From an uncultured Eubacteriaceae bacterium (lineage in GTDB: Bacteria; Bacillota; Clostridia; Eubacteriales; Eubacteriaceae): DNA of 28,199 nucleotides. The notes beneath the pieces are model-generated. The model was not told the origin of the DNA. It worked only from the letters and a program-made list of their open reading frames with translations, and did not search any database. The stretch spans positions 1-28,199 of the forward strand of contig CANQOZ010000004.1 in the NCBI GenBank assembly GCA_947625585.1, written 5' to 3'. A program made the position numbers and the translations under genes. Positions 1-7,122 of the stretch are shown piece after piece (position 1 is the first letter of the stretch; each line of letters starts with the position of its first letter).

Positions 1-819
1 ATGGCTATGGTAGAAGATGGATATCCACTCTATTTTGAAGCTATAAATGATTGTGGTCTTGGAATGGCTGGATTAAACTTCCCAAATTTAGCAAAATATT
101 TCCCTAAAGAAAAGGGTAAAACTAATGTCACTTCATATGAAATTATTCCTTATATATTGGGAAAATGCTCAACTGTAGCTGAAGCTAGAGAAGAATTAAA
201 GAATATCAATATTACAGATGATAGTTTTTCAGAAAAGATTCATAACTCTCCATTACATTGGCATATTGGTGATTCAAAGGAATCGATTGTTGTTGAAAGT
301 ACTGAAGCAGGATTAAAAGTATTTGATGATCCGTTTGAAGTCTTAACGAATTGTCCTACATTTGATTTTATGGCTACTAACGTTTCGTACTATCTAAACT
401 GTACTGGCCATTATCCAGTAATCCGTTTTGCTCCTGATACAAAACCACTTAATATCTTTTCAACAGCTATGGGTTCAATTGGAATCCCAGGAGGACTTGA
501 CTCTGTTTCAAGATTTGTCAAAGTTGCATTCTCAGTTATGAACTCCTTCTGTGATGAAGATAAATATAAAAATATTTCTGAATTATTCCATCTATTTGGA
601 ACCGTACAACAAACTTCTGGTGTTAATGAAGCTACACCTGATATGTATGAAATAACTCAGTATACTGCTTTTGGAGATACTGAAAATGGAATTTTCTATT
701 TTAATTCATATTACAACCCGAATATTTCAGCTATAGACATGAATAAAGAAGATCTCGGTGGAGATCAACTTAAAATATTCGATCTACCTAAAGTACTTGA
801 ACCGATAAAATTGAATTAA
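1..819 (+). CDS. Choloylglycine hydrolase family protein (bile salt hydrolase type), 5' end outside window
   Basis: This is the C-terminal 272 residues of an Ntn-hydrolase that cleaves amide bonds, as in conjugated bile salts or penicillin V. Family members are about 325 residues and begin Met-Cys, with Cys2 as the nucleophile. The visible part aligns from about family residue 56, so the catalytic Cys and roughly 55 residues lie upstream. The ATG at base 1 is an internal methionine. Visible family landmarks are GLGMAGLNFP (fragment N26, equivalent to Asn82), LTNCPTFDF (N117, equivalent to Asn175) and SVSRFVKVAF (R171, equivalent to Arg228). Asn at the position-82 equivalent favours bile salt hydrolase over penicillin acylase, but substrate cannot be settled without the N-terminus. 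The gene ends in a strong terminator, so it is transcriptionally separate from the reductase downstream. Confidence 0.93.
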   Translation: MAMVEDGYPLYFEAINDCGLGMAGLNFPNLAKYFPKEKGKTNVTSYEIIPYILGKCSTVAEAREELKNINITDDSFSEKIHNSPLHWHIGDSKESIVVESTEAGLKVFDDPFEVLTNCPTFDFMATNVSYYLNCTGHYPVIRFAPDTKPLNIFSTAMGSIGIPGGLDSVSRFVKVAFSVMNSFCDEDKYKNISELFHLFGTVQQTSGVNEATPDMYEITQYTAFGDTENGIFYFNSYYNPNISAIDMNKEDLGGDQLKIFDLPKVLEPIKLN

Positions 820-821
820 TT

Positions 822-851
822 AAAGGGCCGAAAGGCCTTTTATTTTTTTTT
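822..851 (+). terminator. Rho-independent terminator of the choloylglycine hydrolase gene
   Basis: GGCC (826-829) and GGCC (834-837) flank a GAAA tetraloop. The stem extends by a G-U and three A-U pairs to 8 bp, and is followed by a long T tract. It starts 3 nt after the stop codon. Confidence 0.9.
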
Positions 852-876
852 ATTCATAAAATACAATTTTATATAA

Positions 877-901
877 AACGTTAGAAATGTAAACGTTTAA
901 A
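877..901 (+). promoter_or_regulatory. CcpA-like (cre) operator candidate upstream of the aldo/keto reductase
   Basis: TGTAAACGTTTAAA at 888-901 matches the cre consensus TGWAANCGNTNWCA at 13 of 14 positions. It sits in a 21-bp element (877-897) with right arm GTAAACGTT and left arm AACGTTAGA. The right arm is identical to, and the left arm a degenerate form of, those of the perfect 21-bp palindrome at 13979-13999. The centre is about 110 bp upstream of the likely start of transcription of the reductase gene. CcpA binding is inferred; another LacI-family regulator is possible. Confidence 0.55.
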
Positions 902-990
902 CTCAATAGGCAAATAATCTTTAAAATCAAACTTATCAAAGAATACTTTAGCTCTATTTTTTATCATTTTATATTATTTCTAAAACCATT

Positions 991-999
991 TGATACAAT
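991..999 (+). promoter_or_regulatory. Extended -10 promoter candidate for the aldo/keto reductase
   Basis: TGATACAAT fits the extended -10 pattern TG-N-TATAAT with one mismatch. No good -35 is visible upstream. The remaining intergenic bases between 852 and 1113 hold the cre-like site, this element and a 14-bp palindrome at 1022-1035, but no gene. Confidence 0.4.
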
Positions 1000-1021
1000 G
1001 AGGAGAGCAATTTTTTAAACT

Positions 1022-1035
1022 TTTGATTAATCAAA
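1022..1035. repeat. Perfect 14-bp palindrome upstream of the aldo/keto reductase
   Basis: TTTGATTAATCAAA is its own reverse complement. It lies about 80 bp before the reductase start and roughly 20 bp downstream of the candidate -10, where a repressor could block transcription. An operator role is inference; a short AT-rich palindrome can occur by chance. Confidence 0.4.
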
Positions 1036-1113
1036 GCATTATAAGATAAACAACTAAAATCGTACAAAATTAGGATTGAACATAAGCTTAATTGATTTAA
1101 AAGAGAGGTTCAT

Positions 1114-2151
1114 ATGGAATACGCTAAACTTGGTAATACTGAAATAATAGTCTCTAGATTCTGTCTTGGTTGTATGGGTTTTGGAGATCCAAATAGAGGA
1201 CAACATAGTTGGACTCTAGATGAAAGTAAAAGTAAAGAAATTATCAAATATGCTTATGATAATGGAATAACTTTTTTCGATACTGCTATCGCTTATCAGA
1301 GTGGAACAAGTGAGCAATATGTTGGAAGGGCTTTAAAAGAAATCGCTCCAAGAGACAAATATGTTATTGCCACAAAATTCTTACCTAGAACAGATGATGA
1401 GATTAAAGATGGAGTTAGTGCTAAAAAGCATATCAACTCAATGATTAATCAAAGCTTAGAGAATTTAGATCTAGATTACGTTGACTTGTATATCTATCAT
1501 ATGTGGGATTATAAGACATCCATGGAAGAGATTATGACAACTTTAAATGATCTAGTAAAAGAAGGTAAAGTCAGAGCTCTCGGAATCTCAAATTGTTTTG
1601 CCTGGCAGTTAGCTGAAATTAATAACTTTGCTCAAAAGGAAAAGATGGCCCAGTTTGTTTCAGTTCAAAACCACTATAACTTAATCTATCGTGAAGATGA
1701 GAGAGAAATGCTTCCATATTGTAGGATGAAAAATATAGCAACAACTCCTTATAGTTCATTAGCTGCTGGAAGATTATCAAAATTAGAATCAAAGTCAAAA
1801 CGTAGAAAAGAAGACTCATATGCTAAATTCAAGTATGATTCTAGTCAAGAAGCTGACAAGATTATAATTGAACGAGTAAGTGAAATTGCAGAAGAACTAA
1901 ATTGTTCTATGACAGAAGTCTCTCTAGCTTGGTTATTATCAAAAGTCACATCTCCTGTTGTCGGAGCAACTAAAAAGGAACAAATCGATGGTATTGTAAA
2001 AGCTACAGAACTTGATATCTCACCTAAACAGTTACTCTATCTAGAAGAAAAATATCAACCTCATAATCTTAGTGGTGTTCTCGCTCAAAACAATCCATAT
2101 TCACAACCTACAAAACCTGTTTGGAATACCGGAGATCAAAAAATTAATTAA
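1114..2151 (+). CDS. Aldo/keto reductase (COG0667 type)
   Basis: Cytosolic NADPH-dependent oxidoreductase with a predicted (beta/alpha)8 barrel. All four residues of the catalytic tetrad are visible: D56 and Y61 in FFDTAIAYQSG, K88 in VIATKFL, and H129 in YIYHMWD. The C-terminal PVVGATKKEQ segment (281-290) matches the cofactor 2'-phosphate clamp region of the family. At 345 residues it is full length. The start is supported by GAGAGG five bases upstream of ATG. Substrate is unknown, since this subfamily reduces varied sugars, aldehydes and ketones. A flavin-reductase-like gene follows after 68 bp on the same strand with no obvious terminator between, so the two may form a small redox operon. 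The cre-like site upstream suggests control by carbon source, which is inferred. Confidence 0.93.
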   Translation: MEYAKLGNTEIIVSRFCLGCMGFGDPNRGQHSWTLDESKSKEIIKYAYDNGITFFDTAIAYQSGTSEQYVGRALKEIAPRDKYVIATKFLPRTDDEIKDGVSAKKHINSMINQSLENLDLDYVDLYIYHMWDYKTSMEEIMTTLNDLVKEGKVRALGISNCFAWQLAEINNFAQKEKMAQFVSVQNHYNLIYREDEREMLPYCRMKNIATTPYSSLAAGRLSKLESKSKRRKEDSYAKFKYDSSQEADKIIIERVSEIAEELNCSMTEVSLAWLLSKVTSPVVGATKKEQIDGIVKATELDISPKQLLYLEEKYQPHNLSGVLAQNNPYSQPTKPVWNTGDQKIN

Positions 2152-2219
2152 AGCATTAACGTACAAACTTATTTTATTTTCAAATTTTCTATTAAAGATT
2201 TAATTAAAATGGAGGAAAA

Positions 2220-2792
2220 ATGTCCAGAAAAGACTTTGGAGCAAAACCATATATTTATCCCCTACCAGTATTAATAATCGGCTCTTATAATGAAGATAAT
2301 GTCCCCGATGCTATGAATGTAGCTTATGGTGGACTTGTTACTTCGGATACGGTTCAAATTAACATTAATGCTAAGCATAAAACAAGCGAGAATATAAAAT
2401 TAAATAGAGCTTTCACAGTAAATATTGCAACAGTTGATACTATGGAACTCGCTGACTACTGTGGAATAGTTTCAGCAAATACTGTACCTGATAAGGTTAA
2501 AAAGGCAGGTATGTCAGTTTTCCGTTCAATGATAGTAGATGCTCCTATTTTAGAAGATTTTCCAATTTGTCTAGAATGCTTAGTTACAGATATTACACAA
2601 GTTAACCAAACACTAAAAATTACAGCAAATATCTTAAATGTAGCCGTTGAAGAATATGTATTAGATGATAGTGGAGAAATAGATCCACAGAAACTTCATG
2701 CGATAACCTATGATCCTGTTCACCATACCTATATTGAACTTGGTAAAACAGTTGGTCAAGCATTTGAAATAGGTAAGAAACTTGAAAAATGA
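2220..2792 (+). CDS. Flavin reductase-like / flavoredoxin-type FMN-binding protein
   Basis: Single-domain protein of 190 residues of the flavin reductase-like (FMN-binding split barrel) family. These proteins bind FMN and transfer electrons between NAD(P)H or ferredoxin and a partner. Family features are the N-terminal KPYIYPLPVLIIGSYNE strand, the NVAYGGLVTSDTVQI segment (about 28-43), KHKTSENIKLNRAFTVNI (about 53-70), and the C-terminal HHTYIELG. GGAGG four bases before the ATG supports the start. It follows the aldo/keto reductase on the same strand and ends at a UUCG-capped terminator. The physiological partner cannot be told from sequence. Confidence 0.88.
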   Translation: MSRKDFGAKPYIYPLPVLIIGSYNEDNVPDAMNVAYGGLVTSDTVQININAKHKTSENIKLNRAFTVNIATVDTMELADYCGIVSANTVPDKVKKAGMSVFRSMIVDAPILEDFPICLECLVTDITQVNQTLKITANILNVAVEEYVLDDSGEIDPQKLHAITYDPVHHTYIELGKTVGQAFEIGKKLEK

Positions 2793-2796
2793 ACAT

Positions 2797-2816
2797 GCTC
2801 CTTCGGGAGCTTTTTT
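2797..2816 (+). terminator. Terminator between convergent flavin reductase-like and acyltransferase genes
   Basis: GCTCC (2797-2801), a TTCG loop and GGAGC (2806-2810) are followed by six T. A C-G-closed UUCG loop is unusually stable. The stop codon of the opposing gene lies in the T tract. In the minus direction the hairpin is followed only by a mixed T-rich stretch, so it would act more weakly there. Confidence 0.88.
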
Positions 2817-3552
2817 AATGGAAAAACAAATAGAGAGCTCCAAAGATAATAGGTTGATGCAATATATAGATTAAAAGAGAATGCTTACTGATTTTGTAAA
2901 ACACTTTATTTTTACCAATTCTAAAGAAATCAAGAGTTTTGGCTTTATATGAAAGTGAATAAATAAAAAATCCGGTTAGAAATAAAAAATACCATGGGAA
3001 GAATGAAAAATAATCAGATGAAGTAAAACCGTAATGAGTAAAACCAAGTAAATTAAAGAACCAGATTGGTTTTAAGTTATAAAGCCATTCTGGAGCTGAA
3101 CCTAGGTTTAGTTCTAGAAATCCGAAACTATGGTAATTAATATTTCTTAAAAATAAGAATAAAAGGATTGATAGAAATAATCCAATTATTGGATCTAATT
3201 TCTTTAAGAATCCTTTTAGAGGAATGGTTACAAGTACAGCAAGACCTATAAAAGTTAAAACACCAAAATAGATCTCAATGCCCATATTTAAACTGACTGT
3301 CACAAGTGTAATAACAATACCCCAGAAACTGACAGTCAGTCCTTCCTTCAAACTGTGTCTACTAAAGTACTGGCAAAAACCAGCGATTAGAATAAAACTC
3401 CAACAAATATATTGTTCCCATACAAATCCGATTGTTCCCAAAAACCAAGGAATGTTAAATCCAAAAACATAAACTAAATCGAATAAAGTATGGTAGATTA
3501 CCATATTAATAATTGCTAAAGCTCTAAAGTCATCGATTAAATAAAAGCGCAT
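2815..3552 (-). CDS. HGSNAT-catalytic-domain / DUF1624-type membrane acyltransferase
   Basis: Polytopic membrane protein of 245 residues from the chosen start, resembling the bacterial family related to heparan-alpha-glucosaminide N-acetyltransferase (COG3503). These are predicted to move acyl groups across the membrane onto sugars. The N-terminal signature is visible as FYLIDDFRALAIINMVIYH, with the family D-x-x-R and a conserved His in the first membrane helix. About seven further hydrophobic helices follow, ending in a C-terminal YILHQPIIFG segment. The ATG at 3552 falls one base after the ppx stop, so translation is probably coupled. A TTG at 3591 would add 13 residues overlapping ppx, but it lacks a ribosome-binding site and the extra residues do not look like the family. 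It is the last gene of the minus-strand block. Substrate is unknown. Confidence 0.8.
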   Translation of the reverse strand: MRFYLIDDFRALAIINMVIYHTLFDLVYVFGFNIPWFLGTIGFVWEQYICWSFILIAGFCQYFSRHSLKEGLTVSFWGIVITLVTVSLNMGIEIYFGVLTFIGLAVLVTIPLKGFLKKLDPIIGLFLSILLFLFLRNINYHSFGFLELNLGSAPEWLYNLKPIWFFNLLGFTHYGFTSSDYFSFFPWYFLFLTGFFIYSLSYKAKTLDFFRIGKNKVFYKISKHSLLIYILHQPIIFGALYLFFH

Positions 3553-3553
3553 T

Positions 3554-4525
3554 CTAGTACTTTTGATTATCCCAACTTTTTGGGTTTTCAAGCATGAATT
3601 TTAAATAAGCTGCTCCTTCGAGACTATCAAAATCACAAACTGTACAACGGGTCCTCTTAGCTGCTTTTAATGTTGATAATGCTATAACTGTTCCAGCAGC
3701 AATATTATTTACTCTTTTTTCGGGTAAGCCAATAATATTTTTCCTGCCATTTATATCTGTTGAAACAAATCTATCTAAACAGCTTCTTAATTGTTCATAA
3801 TTTACAACTGATTTATGGATTTTGTCACTATCATAGATGGGAAGTTCTTGAATTATTGAAGAAATAGTTGTTATTGTTCCGCCTATTCCAACTAACTTAT
3901 AATTTTTTTCTAGATTAAACTTCTCAAGACTTCCATTTATTAAATCAAAAGAGTAGTCAGAAAGATCCTGAATTTCTTTTTCAGTAATATGGTTCTGGTC
4001 CTTTATAAACATTTCAGAACTACGAACACAACCCAGTGGTAAACTAGCTTCATTTTCAATTTCATTATCGCCACTGATTAGTTCAGTACTACCGCCACCA
4101 ATGTCAAAGATTAAAATAGGTTCTTTAAAAGATTGGGAAACTCCATAAAAACCATATTTAGCTTCTGTTTCTCCACTTATAATATGAACATCTAATCCAT
4201 ATTGGTTTTTAATAACCTGAGCAACTTCAGCAGCATTCTTAGCCTCTCTCATAGCACTTGTTCCGAAAAGATAGACATGATGAACGTCGTAATCTTGACA
4301 AAGTTTTTGATATTCCCCAAGAGCATTAAGATTACGTTTAATTGCTGCTTCACTAATTACACCTGTTTTGGACAAATCTTGATTTAATTGGGTATAACGG
4401 AGAGTTCTATTAACCTGAAAAAGCTTCCCTTGTTTATTCCTTCTAAAAATAAGTAAACGAATCGAATTGGATCCTAACTCTATAACCGCATTATTTATTT
4501 TTTCAAACTTTGTTTTATTATTCAT
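3554..4525 (-). CDS. ppx: Exopolyphosphatase / pppGpp phosphohydrolase (Ppx/GppA family)
   Basis: Cytosolic phosphatase of the actin-like ATPase superfamily that hydrolyses polyphosphate and/or pppGpp. Seen are the first phosphate-binding motif VIELGSNSIRLLIF (14-27), ISGETEAKYGF with the probable catalytic Glu119, the second phosphate motif DIGGGSTEL (141-149), and GIGGTITT. At 323 residues it has the N-terminal catalytic module only, without the HD-like extension of E. coli Ppx. The ATG overlaps the divIC stop by 8 nt, so the two are likely co-translated. Linkage to divIC and rqcP may tie alarmone or polyphosphate turnover to division and translation rescue, but this is inference. Polyphosphatase cannot be told from GppA activity by sequence. 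Confidence 0.9.
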   Translation of the reverse strand: MNNKTKFEKINNAVIELGSNSIRLLIFRRNKQGKLFQVNRTLRYTQLNQDLSKTGVISEAAIKRNLNALGEYQKLCQDYDVHHVYLFGTSAMREAKNAAEVAQVIKNQYGLDVHIISGETEAKYGFYGVSQSFKEPILIFDIGGGSTELISGDNEIENEASLPLGCVRSSEMFIKDQNHITEKEIQDLSDYSFDLINGSLEKFNLEKNYKLVGIGGTITTISSIIQELPIYDSDKIHKSVVNYEQLRSCLDRFVSTDINGRKNIIGLPEKRVNNIAAGTVIALSTLKAAKRTRCTVCDFDSLEGAAYLKFMLENPKSWDNQKY

Positions 4526-5030
4526 TAGTTGTAGTTTGTTCTTCTTCCTGGACTGTTTCTTGTTCTTCAGTAGTATTGGATTGTGGTTCTTGTTGATCTG
4601 GATTTGTATTTTCTATTGCCTCGTCTTCAGACGTTATTTCCTGTGATTCTGTTTGTTGATCAACAGATTGATCTTGAGCTGTTTGTGGTTGATTGGCAAC
4701 TGGTTCCTGATTCTGAGAATTATCCTTAGCCATCTCATTTTCAACAGGAATAACAATTTGTTCATTTGGATAATATAGCTCTAAATACTGTCTTGCTATT
4801 CTTTCAATATATTCTTGAGAACCTATTTGCTTAATGTCTTCATCAAGCTGTTTACTTTCTTCTCTTTTGGCTTCAATTTGAGCTATTAAATCTTGTTTAT
4901 AACTGTATAATTCCCATGTCTCACGTAGACTTGATCCAAATGAACCACAAAACAAAAATACTCCAATAGCAATAAGAGTAATCGTAGTTAAATTTTTTTT
5001 AAAGAAAATCTTTATTTTCTTAAGACTCAT
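4518..5030 (-). CDS. divIC: Septum formation initiator DivIC/FtsB with acidic C-terminal tail
   Basis: Bitopic division protein. A short basic cytoplasmic N-terminus (KKIKIFFKKN) is followed by one membrane helix (about 14-35), a coiled coil (about 38-65), and the small extracytoplasmic segment YIERIARQYLELYYPNE typical of DivIC/FtsB. These partner with FtsL and DivIB to activate septal wall synthesis. Residues from about 98 to 170 form a low-complexity tail rich in Gln, Glu, Thr and Asp, absent from the typical family member of about 100-130 residues. The ATG overlaps the rqcP stop by one base (TAATG), and the 3' end overlaps ppx by 8 nt. Position next to rqcP matches yabO-divIC in Bacillus, but the sporulation genes yabP and yabQ are not there. 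Confidence 0.88.
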   Translation of the reverse strand: MSLKKIKIFFKKNLTTITLIAIGVFLFCGSFGSSLRETWELYSYKQDLIAQIEAKREESKQLDEDIKQIGSQEYIERIARQYLELYYPNEQIVIPVENEMAKDNSQNQEPVANQPQTAQDQSVDQQTESQEITSEDEAIENTNPDQQEPQSNTTEEQETVQEEEQTTTNE

Positions 5031-5272
5031 TAGTTTAATATCTCATAAATTTCAGAAGCTCTGTCTTTTGGAACATGTTCTGGCATTTCTAAAACTTTAA
5101 CAGTCTGTTCCCTATTTCCAAATTTAATAGTTATTAAATCCCCAATTTTTAACTTAGTTCCAGGTTTGGCTTCTTTTCCATTAACAAGAATTCTCCCTGC
5201 TTCACAAGCACTTTTACTAACTGTCCTTCTCTTGATTAATCGGGAGATCTTTAAGTATTTATCAATTCTCAT
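5030..5272 (-). CDS. rqcP: RqcP (YabO), S4-domain RNA-binding protein of ribosome quality control
   Basis: Small S4-domain protein that binds stalled 50S subunits and helps RqcH add C-terminal alanine tails. The S4 fold spans the N-terminal half: MRIDKYLKISRLIKRRTVSK, then ACEAGRILVNGKEAKPG and LKIGDLITIKF. The ATG at 5272 gives 80 residues, the usual family size and N-terminus. An in-frame ATG at 5311 overlaps the hup stop and would add 13 residues, reading through the hup terminator hairpin. Neither start has a clear Shine-Dalgarno sequence. The chosen ATG is two bases after the terminator T tract, so expression depends on terminator read-through or an unseen promoter. Confidence 0.87.
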   Translation of the reverse strand: MRIDKYLKISRLIKRRTVSKSACEAGRILVNGKEAKPGTKLKIGDLITIKFGNREQTVKVLEMPEHVPKDRASEIYEILN

Positions 5273-5273
5273 A

Positions 5274-5298
5274 CAAAAAAACTCAGCTTTTGCTGAGT
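5274..5298 (-). terminator. Rho-independent terminator of hup, abutting rqcP start
   Basis: Read on the minus strand, ACTCAGC-AAAA-GCTGAGT forms a 7-bp stem with a four-base loop. Six further T follow the final T of the stem, then G, T and the rqcP ATG. It begins 5 nt after the hup stop codon. It probably lets abundant HU mRNA end while a minority of transcripts continue into rqcP-divIC-ppx. Confidence 0.85.
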
Positions 5299-5303
5299 AA
5301 ATT

Positions 5304-5579
5304 TTATTCATTAAATAAATTTTTATAAGCTTTACCAACTTTTAATGCTGGTACTTTCGATGCTTTAATTTCAATTGTTTCACCAGTTTGAGGATTCTTA
5401 CCTTTTCTGGCTGCTCTATTTCTTAATTCAAAGGTTCCAAAACCTATTATATTTACCTTTTCACCAGCTTGTAATGCTTCAGTTAAAGTATCTATGAAAG
5501 CAGTTAATGCTTTATCAGCAGTTTTTTTATCACTGCCTAACTTATCAGCCATTGATTCAACTAGTTGACTTTTATTCAT
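5304..5579 (-). CDS. hup: DNA-binding protein HU
   Basis: Histone-like nucleoid protein that binds and bends DNA as a dimer. It is 91 residues, standard length. It starts MNKSQLVESMADKLG, and the core GFGTFELRNRAARKGKNPQT (46-65) contains the beta-arm with the Pro63 that intercalates into DNA. The start is fixed by GGAGGT (5588-5593 on the plus strand) eight bases upstream. The gene has its own likely promoter and its own terminator within the mazG-rqcP interval, as expected for a highly expressed gene. An HU gene between mazG and rqcP is a clostridial-type arrangement; Bacillus lacks it here. Confidence 0.97.
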   Translation of the reverse strand: MNKSQLVESMADKLGSDKKTADKALTAFIDTLTEALQAGEKVNIIGFGTFELRNRAARKGKNPQTGETIEIKASKVPALKVGKAYKNLFNE

Positions 5580-5610
5580 TTATCCTGACCTCCAATAAAT
5601 TAACTAATTT

Positions 5611-5636
5611 ATTATACATAAAAATAATTTATTATA
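5611..5636 (-). promoter_or_regulatory. hup promoter region with two -10-like hexamers
   Basis: Two perfect TATAAT hexamers read on the minus strand, at 5611-5616 and 5631-5636, lie in the 82-bp gap between mazG and hup. Neither has a strong -35 at 17 bp (the nearer one has TTTTAT). The AT-rich setting makes hexamer matches cheap, so the promoter is likely but its exact position is not. Confidence 0.4.
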
Positions 5637-5661
5637 AAACTTTAACAATGATTTCAGATGT

Positions 5662-7122
5662 TTAAACGCTTTCGTGTTTTACATTTTGCCATAATTCTTC
5701 CATTTCATCTAAATTCAGATCCTCAAGCTTTTTGTTTTGCTTTTGAGCCAGATTTTCCATTTTAGAGAAACGATCGATAAATTTGTTATTGGCTTGTCTT
5801 AATATTTCTTCTGGATCATAGTCGCAGAGTCGGATTACATTAACAACAGCAAAAATTAAATCTCCAAGTTCTTCTTTTAGGTCTTCTTCAATCTTGGTTA
5901 ATTCCATCACTTCTTTTACTTCAGCGGCTTCTTCAACAACTTTCTGAAGAGCTGGTAGTGGATCATCCCAATCAAAACCAACTTTCTTAGCTTTATATTG
6001 AATTTTGTCACTAGATAGAAGTGCAGATAATGAATATGGAATTTCCCTCATCTCTTGGGAGACTGTTAATTTTTTATTTTTTTCTAATTGCTTAATTTTA
6101 TCCCACTCTTTAACAAATTCTTCTTGAGATGCAAATTGAGCTTGTCCAAAAACATGTGGATGTCTTCGAATCATCTTCTCAGAAATAGATTCAATTACAT
6201 CATATATTGAGAATTCGTTATTTTCATCAGCTATTTGACTATGTAATGTGATTTCAAATAGTAAATCACCCAGTTCTTCTTTTAGATTATCATAATCTTC
6301 TCTGTCTAAGGCATCTATTGCTTCAGCGGTTTCTTCAATTAAGTAACGCTTTAAGCTATTATGAGTTTGAGCTCTATCCCATGGGCATCCATCTTCCGAT
6401 CTTAAATAACTTGTTATTTTAACAATATCATCTAAGCTTCTGTTAATATTTGAATTTTTAGGAACAAACAGTGTACTAAGATAATCAACATCATAATGGT
6501 CTAATTCATAAAGTTTAACATGAATTATTTGCTCATCATTTAGACCAGCATGATTAACTATAATAACCTCTTGGTCATCTGGATAGATTTCCATTGCTTT
6601 TAACTTTAACTCAGATAGATAAAATTTACTCCAAACTTCATTTATTACATAATTTAAATTTGAATTAAAGATTACATTATTATCTAAAATTGAGTAGCAG
6701 TCGGTTATGACTGTTTCATTAGCTAAATCAAATCTCAGTGCATTTGCAACTGAATCAATATAACTAATACCTGGTATTATATCTATTTCAAACTCTTGAA
6801 TCTCTGCAGCTTTAATTAAAAGTTCAACAGTTTTTTCATTGAACATAGGGTTACCAGGAACAGCATAGTAAACACTCCCTTTATCTTTAACCCTCTTTAT
6901 TAAATTATTAACAATATTTTGATAGACTTCTTCAAAATTTTCACCAGACTCATAGAAATTATCAAAAGTCTCAAAATCATATCCTTGTTTTTCAAGAGCT
7001 TCAATACATGGATGTTTTGCAGTTCGTAAAATAACACTTTCATTCTCCAAAAGCGATCTTGCACGAACCGTCATATCATCTAGGTTACCTGGTCCTAAGC
7101 CGATTATCGTTAATTTGTTCAT
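5662..7122 (-). CDS. mazG: MazG/YabN: tetrapyrrole-methylase-like domain fused to tandem MazG pyrophosphohydrolase
   Basis: Bifunctional architecture like Bacillus YabN (486 residues here). Residues 1 to about 220 form a tetrapyrrole methylase-like fold (IIGLGPGNLDDMT, YAVPGNPMF, DIIPGISYID). The rest is two MazG NTP pyrophosphohydrolase repeats. Repeat 1 has CPWDRAQTHNSL, E263/E264/E267 and EELGD (282-286). Repeat 2 has E397/E398 and EELGD (417-421), so the metal-binding acidic residues are present in both. It likely hydrolyses non-canonical or excess (d)NTPs to NMP and pyrophosphate; the methylase-like domain has no assigned substrate. The ATG overlaps the flippase stop as ATGA, so translation is probably coupled. 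Confidence 0.94.
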   Translation of the reverse strand: MNKLTIIGLGPGNLDDMTVRARSLLENESVILRTAKHPCIEALEKQGYDFETFDNFYESGENFEEVYQNIVNNLIKRVKDKGSVYYAVPGNPMFNEKTVELLIKAAEIQEFEIDIIPGISYIDSVANALRFDLANETVITDCYSILDNNVIFNSNLNYVINEVWSKFYLSELKLKAMEIYPDDQEVIIVNHAGLNDEQIIHVKLYELDHYDVDYLSTLFVPKNSNINRSLDDIVKITSYLRSEDGCPWDRAQTHNSLKRYLIEETAEAIDALDREDYDNLKEELGDLLFEITLHSQIADENNEFSIYDVIESISEKMIRRHPHVFGQAQFASQEEFVKEWDKIKQLEKNKKLTVSQEMREIPYSLSALLSSDKIQYKAKKVGFDWDDPLPALQKVVEEAAEVKEVMELTKIEEDLKEELGDLIFAVVNVIRLCDYDPEEILRQANNKFIDRFSKMENLAQKQNKKLEDLNLDEMEELWQNVKHESV

